Of a DNA stretch of 64,000 bases, positions 43,990 through 53,554 are shown in pieces. Position 1 is the first letter of the stretch, and each line of letters opens with the position of its first letter. The translations under genes were made by a program, and so were the position numbers. The DNA is from FLUQ01 sp031551515 (GTDB lineage Bacteria; Desulfobacterota; Desulfovibrionia; Desulfovibrionales; Desulfovibrionaceae). The notes below the pieces were generated by a model, which worked only from the letters and a program-made list of their open reading frames with translations, did no database searches and had not been told where the DNA came from. The stretch is from NCBI GenBank assembly GCA_031551515.1, contig JAVBNL010000059.1, positions 1 to 64,000 on the forward strand, in the 5' to 3' direction.

Positions 43990-44062
43990 GGCACATCCTG
44001 TGCCTCGCCCTGCGGGCGGGGTCGCTACGCTTCCCCGTCTCGTTTCGCTATCCTGCGAAACG
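43990..44062. repeat. Two hairpins with ATCCT loops between pstA and phoR
   Basis: GGCAC-ATCCT-GTGCC (43990-44004) and CGTTTCGC-TATCCT-GCGAAACG (44041-44062) are perfect stems with nearly identical loops; CGCCCTGCGGGCG lies between them. A third hairpin with the ATCCT loop is at 34204-34220. The gap has no coding signal I can support. Confidence 0.6.
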
Positions 44063-44128
44063 ATCCTTGCCTGACGGCAAACTGAGCCGTTATTCCGCGG
44101 TATATCTCGAGAGAGCCCAGGAGGCTGC

Positions 44129-45931
44129 ATGTACTATTCCATCAAAAAGCGCCTTTTGCTCGGCGTCATCTGCATTCTGCTGGCGGCTTTGGTTCCGGCG
44201 GGGCTGTACGCCGTATACCTTCTGCGGGCCGAGGTCGCCCGCGACGCGCGTCATATGGCCATGAACAACTTGCGCGCCGTGGAATGGGCTCTGACCGGGC
44301 ATCCGAGTTTTGATTCCGCCAAGGCGCTGGACGATTGGGCGGGCGGCTATGAAAAAGCCACCGGCATACGCGTTTCATACATTGTGGACGGCGTCCTGGT
44401 GGCGGATTCTCAGGTGGGGTTTGAACGCCTGTCTCTGGCCGCCGACCACTCCATGCGCCCGGAAATAGCGACCGCGCGCAGGAACGGCACAGGCATGGAC
44501 GCGCGCTACAGCACCACAGTGAACAAGCGGTTTTTATACGCGGCCGCCCACACGGACGGCATACCCGGCATGAAGCCCGGCGTGCTGCGCATCGCCATGC
44601 CCGACCTTGCCGTTTCCGGCCGTCTGGACAGGGTGGGGCCGGATCTGGCGCTGGCCTTTGCGGGCGCCTTCATTTTGGCCTGCCTGCTGCTCGGCTACGC
44701 GCTGCTGCGCGGTTTCCGGTATCTGGACGAACTGATTCTGAGCGCCCAGGCCATCGGACAGGGGGAGTACGCCCGCCGCATGCCCGATATCCGCTGCCGC
44801 GAGTTGCGCCCCTTCACCGCCGCCTTGAACGGCATGGCCGCCAACATAGAAAACCATGTGCGTGAACTGGCGGAAGAAAAGAACCGGCTGGCCACCGTGC
44901 TTGATTCCATGAGCGAAGGGGTGCTGGTGCTGAACGGCGACGCCCGCCTGCTGTTGTGCAACCCGGCGGCGGAACGCATGTTCAGCGGCGCGCGCGAAGG
45001 CATGCTGCTGATGGAAGCGGTCATGAACGCCGCGCTGCAAGAGGCGGCGAACGCGGCCTTGCGCGGCGACGCGAACGCGCCCCGGAAGCTGCGGATGGAA
45101 CTTGCGGGCGGCCGTTTCTGCTCCGCAAGCGTCATCGCGCTGCCGGAAGGGGGGCTGGCTCGCCTGGTGTTGGTGTTCACCGACATCAGCGAGCGTGAAC
45201 GGCTGGATGCCGTGCGCCGCGATTTCGTGGCCAACGTTTCGCATGAAATGCGCACCCCCCTGACCAGCATCCGGGGCTATGCGGAACTTTTGCGCGACGA
45301 TGCGAATCTGCCGCTGCCCACCCGCTCGGAATTTCTGGACATAATCATTCGCAATGCGGAGCACATGTCGCGCATGACCGACGGCCTGTTGGCCCTGGCC
45401 CGCACAGAATATGCGGCGGGGCGCCCGGCCGTCGCCAATGCCGGGACGGAACCGGCGGAGGCCGTAACCTCACTCCGCGCTGTACTGCAAGAGCTCGCGC
45501 CCGTGTTTGCGGAGCAGGGCATAACCGTGCGCGAACATCTGCCGGAGGCCGCGCTGCCGGTGCCGGCGGGGGCGGACGATGCGCAAACCGTGTTCCGCAA
45601 CCTGCTGGATAACGCGATGAAATACGGGGGCGGCAGAATCGACGTGGCCGCCTGGGCGGAAGAAAGCACGGTCTTCGTCTCCGTGCGCGATTACGGGCCG
45701 GGCATTCCCGAGGAAAGCCGGGAACGGATTTTTGAGCGCTTTTTCCGGCTGGAACGGGGAACGGAAGGGGCGGCCAAAGCCACGATGGGCAGCGCGGGCC
45801 TGGGGCTTGCCATTTGCCGCCATATCATGCGCAACATGGGGGGAAGCATCAAGGCGGTATCCCCGGCGGACGGCGGGGCGGGCATTGTGTTTGTAACCGC
45901 TTTTCCGGCTGTCGGCGGTGCAGCGGCCTAA
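44129..45931 (+). CDS. phoR: Phosphate regulon sensor kinase PhoR-like
   Basis: The 600-residue protein has a TM helix (about 8-30), an extracytoplasmic sensor (about 31-160), a second TM (about 172-195), HAMP-like and PAS segments (DSMSEGVLVLNGD), HisKA with phospho-His in NVSHEMRTPLTSIRGY (about 375) and HATPase_c (NLLDNAMKYGG, DYGPGIP, GSAGLGLAIC). Position behind pstSCA and opposite phoB identifies it as PhoR. The periplasmic domain is larger than in E. coli PhoR, as in Bacillus-type PhoR. It is followed by a strong terminator. Confidence 0.88.
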   Translation: MYYSIKKRLLLGVICILLAALVPAGLYAVYLLRAEVARDARHMAMNNLRAVEWALTGHPSFDSAKALDDWAGGYEKATGIRVSYIVDGVLVADSQVGFERLSLAADHSMRPEIATARRNGTGMDARYSTTVNKRFLYAAAHTDGIPGMKPGVLRIAMPDLAVSGRLDRVGPDLALAFAGAFILACLLLGYALLRGFRYLDELILSAQAIGQGEYARRMPDIRCRELRPFTAALNGMAANIENHVRELAEEKNRLATVLDSMSEGVLVLNGDARLLLCNPAAERMFSGAREGMLLMEAVMNAALQEAANAALRGDANAPRKLRMELAGGRFCSASVIALPEGGLARLVLVFTDISERERLDAVRRDFVANVSHEMRTPLTSIRGYAELLRDDANLPLPTRSEFLDIIIRNAEHMSRMTDGLLALARTEYAAGRPAVANAGTEPAEAVTSLRAVLQELAPVFAEQGITVREHLPEAALPVPAGADDAQTVFRNLLDNAMKYGGGRIDVAAWAEESTVFVSVRDYGPGIPEESRERIFERFFRLERGTEGAAKATMGSAGLGLAICRHIMRNMGGSIKAVSPADGGAGIVFVTAFPAVGGAAA

Positions 45932-45957
45932 AAACAGCTTCCAGACACTTCATTATT

Positions 45958-45998
45958 CAGGGCGCTTTCCGTGATGCGGAAGAGCGCCCTGTTTTTTT
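45958..45998 (+). terminator. Rho-independent terminator of pstSCA-phoR
   Basis: CAGGGCGC and GCGCCCTG, extended by CTTCCG-type pairing inside (TTCCG/CGGAA), are followed by seven Ts. It begins 27 bases past the phoR stop. Confidence 0.92.
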
Positions 45999-46166
45999 AT
46001 GCATTCCCGTCTTCAAAAAATGGATTTTTTTGTGGGATTCATGGTATGCTCTCTCAAATATATCGGGAAAACGGTCCGCATAAAAAGCGCCGCAACATGA
46101 ACAGCGGCCAACTGTTGCGGAAAGATTCCTCCGCCGAGGCGAATGCAGCGGCTTGCGAGGTGAAGT

Positions 46167-49139
46167 ATGGGTGATGGATACGTGCATGATGGCGGCAAAC
46201 GCTATTTCAATTTGCGATCTTTTTTTGGTCTGCGGGGTTATTTCGGTCTCATCGCCGTTGCCCTGCTGCTGAGCGCCGGCGTGCTTCTGGCCGTTCTGGG
46301 TTACCGCATGATGGCCCAAAGCCTGGAAGCCGCCGTGGAACGGCGGGTCGACTCCTTCGGCCGCGACATCAAGCGGGATATCAACGGCATACGCAAGCCG
46401 GCCCGGAGTTTTCTGACCGTTGCCACGAGAGGCCCGCTGCCCATGGCCCGCACCCCGGAGGAGCGGACCCGGTTTTTGCCCCTGGTGCGGGAGATTCTGC
46501 GGTCCAACAGCGTCTTCGGCGCCATTGTCATCAGTTATGACAATGGCGACATTTTTGTGGCCAAGCTGTTGGTGGTCGAGCGGGAGCGCCTCTTTTTCGG
46601 CGCACCGCCGGAGGCCTCCCTTGTGGTACTGGATATCCGGGCGTCCGGCCCTCCCCCCGGCAGCAAGTATTCTTTCTATGATTCGCAATTGAAACTGCTG
46701 TCCAGCCGGGAGGATGACAAGGGGCCGGGCCTCCTTGCCGGGGAGCGCGCCTGGTACAAGACCGCCATGCAAACCGACGGGGTGATTGAAACCAATCCCC
46801 AGATCTTCTTAAGCCGCCAGACCGCGAGCATGATCATGGCCCAGAAAAGCTTCGACGGCCGTGCCGTGGTCGCGTTGAGCATCCGCCTGAACCACCTGTC
46901 CACCCTGCTGGCCGGCGAACGCCCGACGCCGGGATCACATCTGGCGTTGCTCCATGCCGATGAACACCTCCTTGCCATAGGCCGGGGTCTGCTTTTTCAG
47001 GAAAACGGCCAGTTGGTCCTGCGCACTCTGGGCGATTTGCCTCCGGTCATCCGCATGGGGGTGGAAAAATACCGGCGGGGCCTGCGCACCACAGGTTTGC
47101 GCGTGGAAGCCGGGGCCGAAAGCACGGGGCTGCTGGTTCACGTCGATGGCCGGGACTGGCTGCTGTTGCTGGAGGAACTGGACGACGACCCGGACAGGCC
47201 CGGCGATTTCATGGTGTTGGCCATTCCCCGGGACGAGATGTACGTCAGGGTCGGCCTGTTTTTGCGTTACTCCATGCTGGGCATGGGCGGCTTGTTGCTG
47301 TTGATTGTGCCGGTGGTCTGGCTGGTGGCCAGGCACGTGAGCACCCCTTTGCGGCTGATGACCGAACGGACGAAAAACCTGGCCGAAATGCGCGATGAAG
47401 GAACGCCTGTGCTGTCGCTGGTGCCGGAAATAAACGATCTGGTGCGGAACGTGGAGTTCATGCGGGAGAACCAGCGGAAAATTCTTTCCATCATCAGCCT
47501 GATCGGCGGCGACAGCGACTTTGAGGCCTTGCCCGGCCGGGTGCTGAAGGCAATCATGACCTTAACCGAGGCTGACGGCGGGGTTTTGATGATCGCAAAC
47601 GAAGAGAAAACCGCTCTAGAAAAGGGCTGGTCCTGCTGGGACGGCGGCGCGGTCCAGAACGCCGTCATGCCTGCCCCTCTTCCACAGGGAACGTATGCGA
47701 TAGCCCGCGCTGTCACTGAGGGCCGCGGCGTGTCGGACCGTATCCACCGCGACGACATCCGGTCCGGCATGCGGCTGCTGGCTCCGGGTTTTGCCGGCCA
47801 TCCCGAGATGCCGTGGTTGGATCTGATCAGCCTGCCTTTGCATGACCGCACGGGCGAACTTCTGGGCGGTATGACCCTGTTCAAACGCGGGGAACAGGAA
47901 GATACTTCCCCCAATGCCGACCAGATCAGCTTCATGGAAACCCTCGCGGCCGCCGCCGCCGTGGCGCTGGAAACCCAAGCCCTGATCAAAAGCCAGCACG
48001 ACCTGCGGGACGCGCTCATCCATATTCTGGCCGGGGCCATCGATACCAAGTCGTCTTACACCGGCGGGCACTGCTCTCGGGTTCCGACGATCTTCCAGAT
48101 GCTCCTGGAAGCGGCCCACGAAACCAAAGGTGGCCCTCTGAGGGATTTTCGCCTGAATGACGCCGCCCGTGAAGAAGCCCGGCTGGCCGCCTGGCTGCAC
48201 GACTGCGGCAAGGTCACCACGCCCACATACGTCATGGACAAGGCCACCAAGCTGGAGACCCTCTACGACCGTATCCACGAAATCCGCACCCGTTTTGAAG
48301 TGCTCAAACGCGACGCTGAAATCACCTGTCTCAAAGCCCGGCTGGACGGTGCCGATCCCGGAGAGGAAGAGCGGAACCTGGCGAAAATTCTGGCGGAACT
48401 GGATGAAGAGTTCGCGTTTGTGGCCGCCCACAATTTGGGCAGCGAGCATATGAACGATGCGGACGTGGAACGCCTGGCGGCCATCGGCGGGCGCACCTGG
48501 CTGCGGACCCTGGACAAACGGCTGGGGGTTTCCCGCGACGAACTGGCGCGCATGAGCGGCGCGGGCGTACCGGACCAGCCGGCTTTGGAAAAGCTGCTCA
48601 TGGACGGCCCCGAACATATCATTCCTCGCGGCGAAAAAGACACGCTGTCCGCCGACAATCCCTGGGGCTTTAGGCTGGATGTACCCCACGCGCTGTACAA
48701 CCGGGGCGAGTTGTACAATCTCAGCATACGCCGGGGGACGCTGACCGCCGAAGAACGCTACAAAATCAACGACCACATCACCCGCACCATCATAATGCTG
48801 GAGGAGTTGCCCCTGCCCAAGCATCTGCGCCGGGTCCCGGAAATAGCCGGCGCGCACCACGAAACCATGGACGGCCGGGGCTATCCCCGGCGGCTGAACC
48901 GCGATGAAATGAGCTGGGAGGCGCGCATGATGGCCATTGCCGACATCTTCGAGGCCCTCACCGCCTGGGACCGGCCGTACAAAAACTCCAAGACGCTTCG
49001 CGAAGCTCTGGAGATCATGGAGACTTTCGTGAAGAACAACCACATTGACCCGTATCTGTACGAGCTTTTCTTGGCGGCCGATATTCCCCGGCGATACGCG
49101 GCGGAGTATTTGAAGCCGGAACAGAACGATTTGCAATGA
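46167..49139 (+). CDS. Membrane HD-GYP domain sensor (probable c-di-GMP phosphodiesterase)
   Basis: The 990-residue protein runs: TM (about 27-48), large periplasmic sensor (about 50-360), TM (about 365-390), HAMP (about 390-440), GAF (about 450-600) and HD-GYP (about 620-980). The HD pair is in WLHDCGK (678-679) and the GYP motif in HHETMDGRGYP (897-907). HD-GYP enzymes hydrolyse cyclic di-GMP. HD to HH distance is about 219 residues against roughly 64 in structurally known members, so about 150 residues are inserted after KATKLETLYDRIHEI; the downstream helix INDHITRT resumes the family pattern. Such long-insert forms exist elsewhere. GCGAGG precedes the ATG. Single-gene unit. Confidence 0.88.
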   Translation: MGDGYVHDGGKRYFNLRSFFGLRGYFGLIAVALLLSAGVLLAVLGYRMMAQSLEAAVERRVDSFGRDIKRDINGIRKPARSFLTVATRGPLPMARTPEERTRFLPLVREILRSNSVFGAIVISYDNGDIFVAKLLVVERERLFFGAPPEASLVVLDIRASGPPPGSKYSFYDSQLKLLSSREDDKGPGLLAGERAWYKTAMQTDGVIETNPQIFLSRQTASMIMAQKSFDGRAVVALSIRLNHLSTLLAGERPTPGSHLALLHADEHLLAIGRGLLFQENGQLVLRTLGDLPPVIRMGVEKYRRGLRTTGLRVEAGAESTGLLVHVDGRDWLLLLEELDDDPDRPGDFMVLAIPRDEMYVRVGLFLRYSMLGMGGLLLLIVPVVWLVARHVSTPLRLMTERTKNLAEMRDEGTPVLSLVPEINDLVRNVEFMRENQRKILSIISLIGGDSDFEALPGRVLKAIMTLTEADGGVLMIANEEKTALEKGWSCWDGGAVQNAVMPAPLPQGTYAIARAVTEGRGVSDRIHRDDIRSGMRLLAPGFAGHPEMPWLDLISLPLHDRTGELLGGMTLFKRGEQEDTSPNADQISFMETLAAAAAVALETQALIKSQHDLRDALIHILAGAIDTKSSYTGGHCSRVPTIFQMLLEAAHETKGGPLRDFRLNDAAREEARLAAWLHDCGKVTTPTYVMDKATKLETLYDRIHEIRTRFEVLKRDAEITCLKARLDGADPGEEERNLAKILAELDEEFAFVAAHNLGSEHMNDADVERLAAIGGRTWLRTLDKRLGVSRDELARMSGAGVPDQPALEKLLMDGPEHIIPRGEKDTLSADNPWGFRLDVPHALYNRGELYNLSIRRGTLTAEERYKINDHITRTIIMLEELPLPKHLRRVPEIAGAHHETMDGRGYPRRLNRDEMSWEARMMAIADIFEALTAWDRPYKNSKTLREALEIMETFVKNNHIDPYLYELFLAADIPRRYAAEYLKPEQNDLQ

Positions 49140-49159
49140 GGCTGTAAACCATTTTCGCT

Positions 49160-50146
49160 TCAGCCCAGCGCTTTGCCCCAACTAAGGGCGAGAATGGCGA
49201 AAGCCGCGAGCAGGCAGCCCGTCTGCAACAGCGCATCGGCCCGGCCGGTCAGGCGAAAAAGGCCGGGTGCCACGCCGCCCGCGGCCAACCCCAGCGCCAT
49301 GCCGCTGAAAAGCCCCATGCAGTGCGCCAGATAATCCACGTTCGGCGAATCGCTCCCGCCCAGCATGGCCAAAAGGCCCAGACCCGCGCCCAGCGGCAGC
49401 AGGGCCGCGAACAGAGCCTTTTTCAGTGCTCTGCGCGGGGCGCCGCGCAACCGCGCGCTTCCCGTTTTGGGGGCAACCGCGCGCGCCACGCTCATGGCGT
49501 GCTGATAAACGTGGCAGGCGGCAGCCGCCGCCAAAAGGCCCGCCGCGGCGAACACGGCGGTTGAAAAACCCTGGCTGATATACGATGCGGGCCGCAACAG
49601 CGCTGTGAGGGCGTTGCCCAGCCCCCCGCCGAGAATAGTCAGCAAAAAGCCCGCGCCTGGCCCGGTGCGCAGGCAAAGCGGCAGGCAGAACAGGCTGCCG
49701 GTGATGATATTGCCGAGAATGTGCCCCTGGTCCGCGTGCAGCGTCAGGGCGGTAAAGCAGCGCCACCATTCGCCCGCCGCTTTGACCCGATAGGCGTCAA
49801 GCCCGCCCAGGGCCAGCCATTCTTTAGGGTCCGCGGGCAGGCCGGGTAAAAGGGACCCTCCCCACCGTTCACGGTGCCACAGGACCAGCAGGGCGATCAG
49901 CGGGATCACCCAATAGGCCATGGGCTTGGCGGGCTGTACGGGCAGCGTCGCTTCCGGCCGTTCCTGCTCAAAGGCCAAAATTTCATGCACGGCGGCAAGC
50001 GCGGCCACGGGCGGCACGTACAGGCTGCCGCCCTGTTTTTTCCGGAATACGGCGCAGGGAATGTCTTTGGCTTCAAGCACCAGCAGCCAGTAGCGTTCGC
50101 GGTCAGCAAGGGTTACGGCGGCCGGCGGCGGCGCCCTGTGCAGCAT
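49160..50146 (-). CDS. Rhomboid-family intramembrane protein
   Basis: The approximately 328-residue protein has six to seven membrane helices with rhomboid landmarks: WWRCFTALTLHADQGHILGN (helix 2 His region), the Ser in SQGFSTAVFAAAG, and the His in DYLAHCMGLFSGMALG. The canonical GxSG is GFST here, so the residue after the nucleophile departs from consensus; proteolytic activity is likely but unproven. Residues before about 100 form a soluble cytoplasmic part. Start at 50146 is a guess; the frame is open to an ATG at 50320 that overlaps fxsA, but that stretch is Arg/Pro-rich and unlike protein. Confidence 0.75.
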   Translation of the reverse strand: MLHRAPPPAAVTLADRERYWLLVLEAKDIPCAVFRKKQGGSLYVPPVAALAAVHEILAFEQERPEATLPVQPAKPMAYWVIPLIALLVLWHRERWGGSLLPGLPADPKEWLALGGLDAYRVKAAGEWWRCFTALTLHADQGHILGNIITGSLFCLPLCLRTGPGAGFLLTILGGGLGNALTALLRPASYISQGFSTAVFAAAGLLAAAAACHVYQHAMSVARAVAPKTGSARLRGAPRRALKKALFAALLPLGAGLGLLAMLGGSDSPNVDYLAHCMGLFSGMALGLAAGGVAPGLFRLTGRADALLQTGCLLAAFAILALSWGKALG

Positions 50147-50309
50147 GGGGGCTATGTTCAGCCAGAAAGCCGGGGCTTGCCGGCGTCTTGCAGTATACCG
50201 AAAGCCGGTTTTTTTTGTCGGCTCGTTCGTGGCGTTTACGCCGGTTGCGGATGCGCGAAACGCCCCGGCAAGAGGGCGGCGCCTGGGCCGTATGAGCGGA
50301 GGACGCCGT

Positions 50310-50909
50310 TCAATGGCCATGTTTCGGTTTATCGCCGAGCGCCGGGCTTTCGGGATCTGTTTGGGCGGAATCCTCTTTCAACGTCGTCGGGCCGGGTTCG
50401 CAGTCAATGACCACCTGCTGCCTGGGCCTGCCTTGCACGGCGTCATCCTCGCCTTCCGAAGAGGAAGGCGAATGGTGCGTCTCGCTGGACCAGTGTACGC
50501 GGCCTTCGCTGTCGGTGTACATGCGCTGGGTGTGCACGGTGCCGTGAAACCCGCCCCGTTGCAGTCTGGCGACGATCAGAGCCGCCAGCAGGGCGCGCGT
50601 CGGCGGGAACAGCAGCAGCAAGGCGATGATGTCGGAGACGAAACCGGGGAAGATGAACAGCCAGCCCGCCGCCGCCATGCACATGGTATCCATTATCGCG
50701 GCGGAAGGCAGCCGTCCGGCGGACAGTTCGGACTGCAGGCGCGAGGCGACGCGCGCGCCGCGCAGGCGCAACAGAAAGAGCCCCGCCATGGTGGAAAGAA
50801 TAACCAGCGCCACGGTGGCAAGAGCCCCGACCTGTTCGCCTACCTGAATCAGAACCCAGAGCTCCAGGGCGGGAAAGAGCAGCAGACACCAGGGCAAGAA
50901 GCGCATCAT
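50310..50909 (-). CDS. fxsA: FxsA-family membrane protein
   Basis: The 199-residue protein has the FxsA core (about 1-125): LLLFPALELWVLIQVGEQVG, LLRLRGARVASRLQ and FIFPGFVSDIIALLLLFPP with three to four helices. FxsA in E. coli relieves F-plasmid exclusion of phage T7 when overproduced; its native role is unclear. A hydrophilic C-terminal tail (about 125-199) is acidic and Ser-rich. AAGGAACGG precedes ATG ATG. It starts 9 bases after the glycosyltransferase stop. Confidence 0.85.
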   Translation of the reverse strand: MMRFLPWCLLLFPALELWVLIQVGEQVGALATVALVILSTMAGLFLLRLRGARVASRLQSELSAGRLPSAAIMDTMCMAAAGWLFIFPGFVSDIIALLLLFPPTRALLAALIVARLQRGGFHGTVHTQRMYTDSEGRVHWSSETHHSPSSSEGEDDAVQGRPRQQVVIDCEPGPTTLKEDSAQTDPESPALGDKPKHGH

Positions 50910-50918
50910 GGCCGTTCC

Positions 50919-53507
50919 TTACGCTCCGCCCGCCGAAGGCGCGGCCTTTGCGGGAGGCGCTGCCTCTGCGGGAGCGGGCGCGGTTCCTGCCGGGGCCGAG
51001 GGTGCCGGTGCGGGTTGCGGCGCGACCGGGGGCACGGGTCCGGCGGGTGTTTCAGGCTTTGCGGGTGTATCCGTTTTCGGTTCCGCCGGGCTTTGGGCCG
51101 GAGCCTGAGCAGGGCTCTGCGCGGGCGTTGTACCCGCCTCGGGTGCGGGCTGAACCGCGCTTTCGGGTTTCGCGGGGGTCTCCGGTTTCGCGTCAGCCGC
51201 CGGAGCCGCTTGTTCTTTCGCCGGAATCTGAGGTCTCGCCGCCGGGGCATCGCCTTCAAGAGGCGGCCGGGCCACCAGCACATAATCGCGTTCGGCTATG
51301 GTCTGGCGGTTGACTTGAACAAAGCCTTCGGGCTTGTCCTTCATGCCGTCCCAGTCCTTGGCCCGCAGGGCCAAGATCATTTTGGGATGTTTTGCCGCCA
51401 GGTCCAGGGCTTCTTTCCATTCTTCGCAATCGCGCACGACCCCGGCGTAATAGCTGTATGTGCCGCCGTACACTTTGTAGCTTGCGGGGAAGTATCCGGC
51501 CTCGCGGTATTTTTTGATGACCAGCGCCTGGGCTTTGGGGCTCATGAACACATCCAGGCTGGGGGCGCTGACGGACCAGGCGGGGTAGGAAAATCCCGCC
51601 ATGAACAGCGCGAAGATCAGCAGCATGCCTTCGGCTCTGCGGGGGGTGGCCAGAAAACCCAGAGCGCAGGCGGCGACCAGGCAGATGCCGCCCAGTATCA
51701 GGGTGCCCTCGGGCAGCACCGGAATGGGCAGCAGGGTTTTGGGCAGAACGGGGGCGGTCAGCAGCAGCACGGCCAGGGCGAAGAGGATAAAAGCCAACAG
51801 CCACTGCATGCACTTGCAGGCCAGGGGCGAGAGGCGCAAAATGGCCCGCGCGCAGAGAATGGCCAGCGGCGGAAAGAGCGGCAGGCAGTAAATGGGCAGC
51901 TTGATGCTGACGGCGGAGAGCAGAATTACCCCCGGCACGAACGCGCACCACAAGTAGGCCAGCCCGGCCTTTTCCGGTGTGCGCGAAGCACTGATGGCCT
52001 GCCGCATGTCGCGGCCGAAGAGCCGCCCCCAGGGCAGAAAAAACAGCAGCAAGGTCCAGGGCAGCCAGATCAGGGGAAGTGTGATCAGATAGTTATACCA
52101 GGGCTGGGCGTGGTGCCAGGTGTGCAGCGCCCGGGCAAGCACCTGCTTGTGCAGGATGTTGTTCAAAAAAGGATCGCCCGCGTTCATCCAGGCCAGCGCC
52201 AGCCAGGCTCCCGGCACGGCCAGGCCCATGGTCAGGGCGAAGAGGTTGTCCAGGCGGAAGAAACGCCCGAACCTGCCCTGCCAGAGCAGAAAGATGATGC
52301 CGGTCAGCAGCGGAAAGGCAAAACCCAGCGGGCCTTTGATCAGCACGGCAGTGCCGGCCAGTAAAAAGCCGATCAGAAGCAGCAGCCCCGCGCTGCGCCG
52401 CATCCAGCCGTGGAACAGAAAGACGTGGCTGAGCGTGATGCAGGCCGCGAACAAAATGTCCATGCGCAAGTAGTGCAGCAGGCCGGAAAAGAAGAAGCCG
52501 GTCAGCAGCACGATGCCCGCGGCCAAAGCGGTGCGCCGATCCACCCGGGCGACGAAGACGGCCAGAAGGTGGCTTGCCAATAAGAGCAGCAGGGCGGAAA
52601 GGGCGGTGCCGATGGAAAAAAGCGTTGGCGATGCGGCCTGGCCGGGAATGCCGCCGGGCAGGATATATCCCGCAGCGGCCCGTATGCCTTCAAGAAACCA
52701 GAAGAACAGGGGCGGTTTGTCCGGGTACATGGACTCGTTCAGTTGCAGCACCAGCCAGTGCCCGCCCTGAATCATGTTTTGAAAGGCGTTGGCATAGCGC
52801 ACTTCGTCCGAATACCACAGCGCCCGCGTATCCAGCGTGAAAATGACCTGCACGGCCAAAAGCGCCACGATGGGCAGCAGGGGGAAGAGCGCCAGGGCGG
52901 AAAAGAGGCGTGAAAAAATGGTATGCGGCGTGGGCGCCCAGACGCCGTCTTCGTCGCGGAATTTTGGCTCGGCGCGTTGCACGGGGCCCAACATCCTGCC
53001 GTCAAAGGGGCCGCCGGAAGGAGCGGCCTTGCCCTTTTTGCCGGGTTTGGCGCTCGCCGCCGGTTCAAAGGGGGGCAGTGTTCCCGGCTCCGCATGTTCC
53101 TGCAGCCCGAAGGGGTCATCGTCTTGCGAAGAGCCTGAGGGCGGCGATTCGGGGGCAGGGCTCGCCCCGGCCATGGACGGGGTCCACAGATCGTCCGTCG
53201 GTGTTTTTTCAGGCGCTTTTTCTTCCGGTTCCTGCTTTTCAGGCGCGTCGGGGGATTCTTTGGCGTCGCCCAGCGCTTTCCAGGGGTCGTGGGCGTCTTT
53301 TTTTTCTTCCGGCGTGCTGTCAGTGGCAGGAGTGGAGTTTACCGCAAGCCCGCCGGGGCGGCAGGAAGCCGCGCAGCTATCGGGGCCGGTGGAGCTTTTC
53401 CCCTCAGGCGTTTCGATGGCGGAAGGGGGCGCCAAAGCGGCGCTCTCGTCGGCGGTAGAGTCTTTTTTTTCTGCAGAGGCCGTGGCCGGGGCGTTGTGAT
53501 CGGTCAT
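50919..53507 (-). CDS. ArnT-like (GT39/GT83) membrane glycosyltransferase with low-complexity tails
   Basis: The 862-residue protein has a core (about 195-690) with 11-13 helices and the polyprenyl-phosphate-sugar transferase pattern: TLDTRALWYSDEVRYANAFQNM with the catalytic-type DE pair (cut for brevity), MYPDKPPLFFW, PLGFAFPLL and LPIYCLPLFPPLAIL. ArnT relatives transfer a sugar from undecaprenyl phosphate to lipid A or other periplasmic acceptors. The first about 190 residues are acidic and Pro/Ser/Glu-rich; the last about 95 are Pro/Ala/Lys-rich repeats such as PAQSPAQAPAQSPAEP. Neither tail belongs to the family. AAGGAGATTTTCC precedes the ATG. Confidence 0.83.
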   Translation of the reverse strand: MTDHNAPATASAEKKDSTADESAALAPPSAIETPEGKSSTGPDSCAASCRPGGLAVNSTPATDSTPEEKKDAHDPWKALGDAKESPDAPEKQEPEEKAPEKTPTDDLWTPSMAGASPAPESPPSGSSQDDDPFGLQEHAEPGTLPPFEPAASAKPGKKGKAAPSGGPFDGRMLGPVQRAEPKFRDEDGVWAPTPHTIFSRLFSALALFPLLPIVALLAVQVIFTLDTRALWYSDEVRYANAFQNMIQGGHWLVLQLNESMYPDKPPLFFWFLEGIRAAAGYILPGGIPGQAASPTLFSIGTALSALLLLLASHLLAVFVARVDRRTALAAGIVLLTGFFFSGLLHYLRMDILFAACITLSHVFLFHGWMRRSAGLLLLIGFLLAGTAVLIKGPLGFAFPLLTGIIFLLWQGRFGRFFRLDNLFALTMGLAVPGAWLALAWMNAGDPFLNNILHKQVLARALHTWHHAQPWYNYLITLPLIWLPWTLLLFFLPWGRLFGRDMRQAISASRTPEKAGLAYLWCAFVPGVILLSAVSIKLPIYCLPLFPPLAILCARAILRLSPLACKCMQWLLAFILFALAVLLLTAPVLPKTLLPIPVLPEGTLILGGICLVAACALGFLATPRRAEGMLLIFALFMAGFSYPAWSVSAPSLDVFMSPKAQALVIKKYREAGYFPASYKVYGGTYSYYAGVVRDCEEWKEALDLAAKHPKMILALRAKDWDGMKDKPEGFVQVNRQTIAERDYVLVARPPLEGDAPAARPQIPAKEQAAPAADAKPETPAKPESAVQPAPEAGTTPAQSPAQAPAQSPAEPKTDTPAKPETPAGPVPPVAPQPAPAPSAPAGTAPAPAEAAPPAKAAPSAGGA

Positions 53508-53554
53508 GGAAAATCTCCTTCAAGAACAAGAGCGCGTTCGCGCTTGTCGCCGCA

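Noticed and set aside
47616..49181. 521-codon minus-strand frame opposite the HD-GYP domain
   Set aside because: It is complementary to a conserved catalytic domain and has no motifs or ribosome site.
50147..50320. 58-residue N-terminal extension of the rhomboid gene
   Set aside because: The extension overlaps the fxsA end, is Arg/Pro-rich and has no ribosome site. Kept as a possibility only.
50145..52364. 739-codon plus-strand frame opposite fxsA and the ArnT-like gene
   Set aside because: Translation is Gly/Arg/Gln-rich without domains; the minus-strand genes have clear family motifs. It is an antisense shadow.
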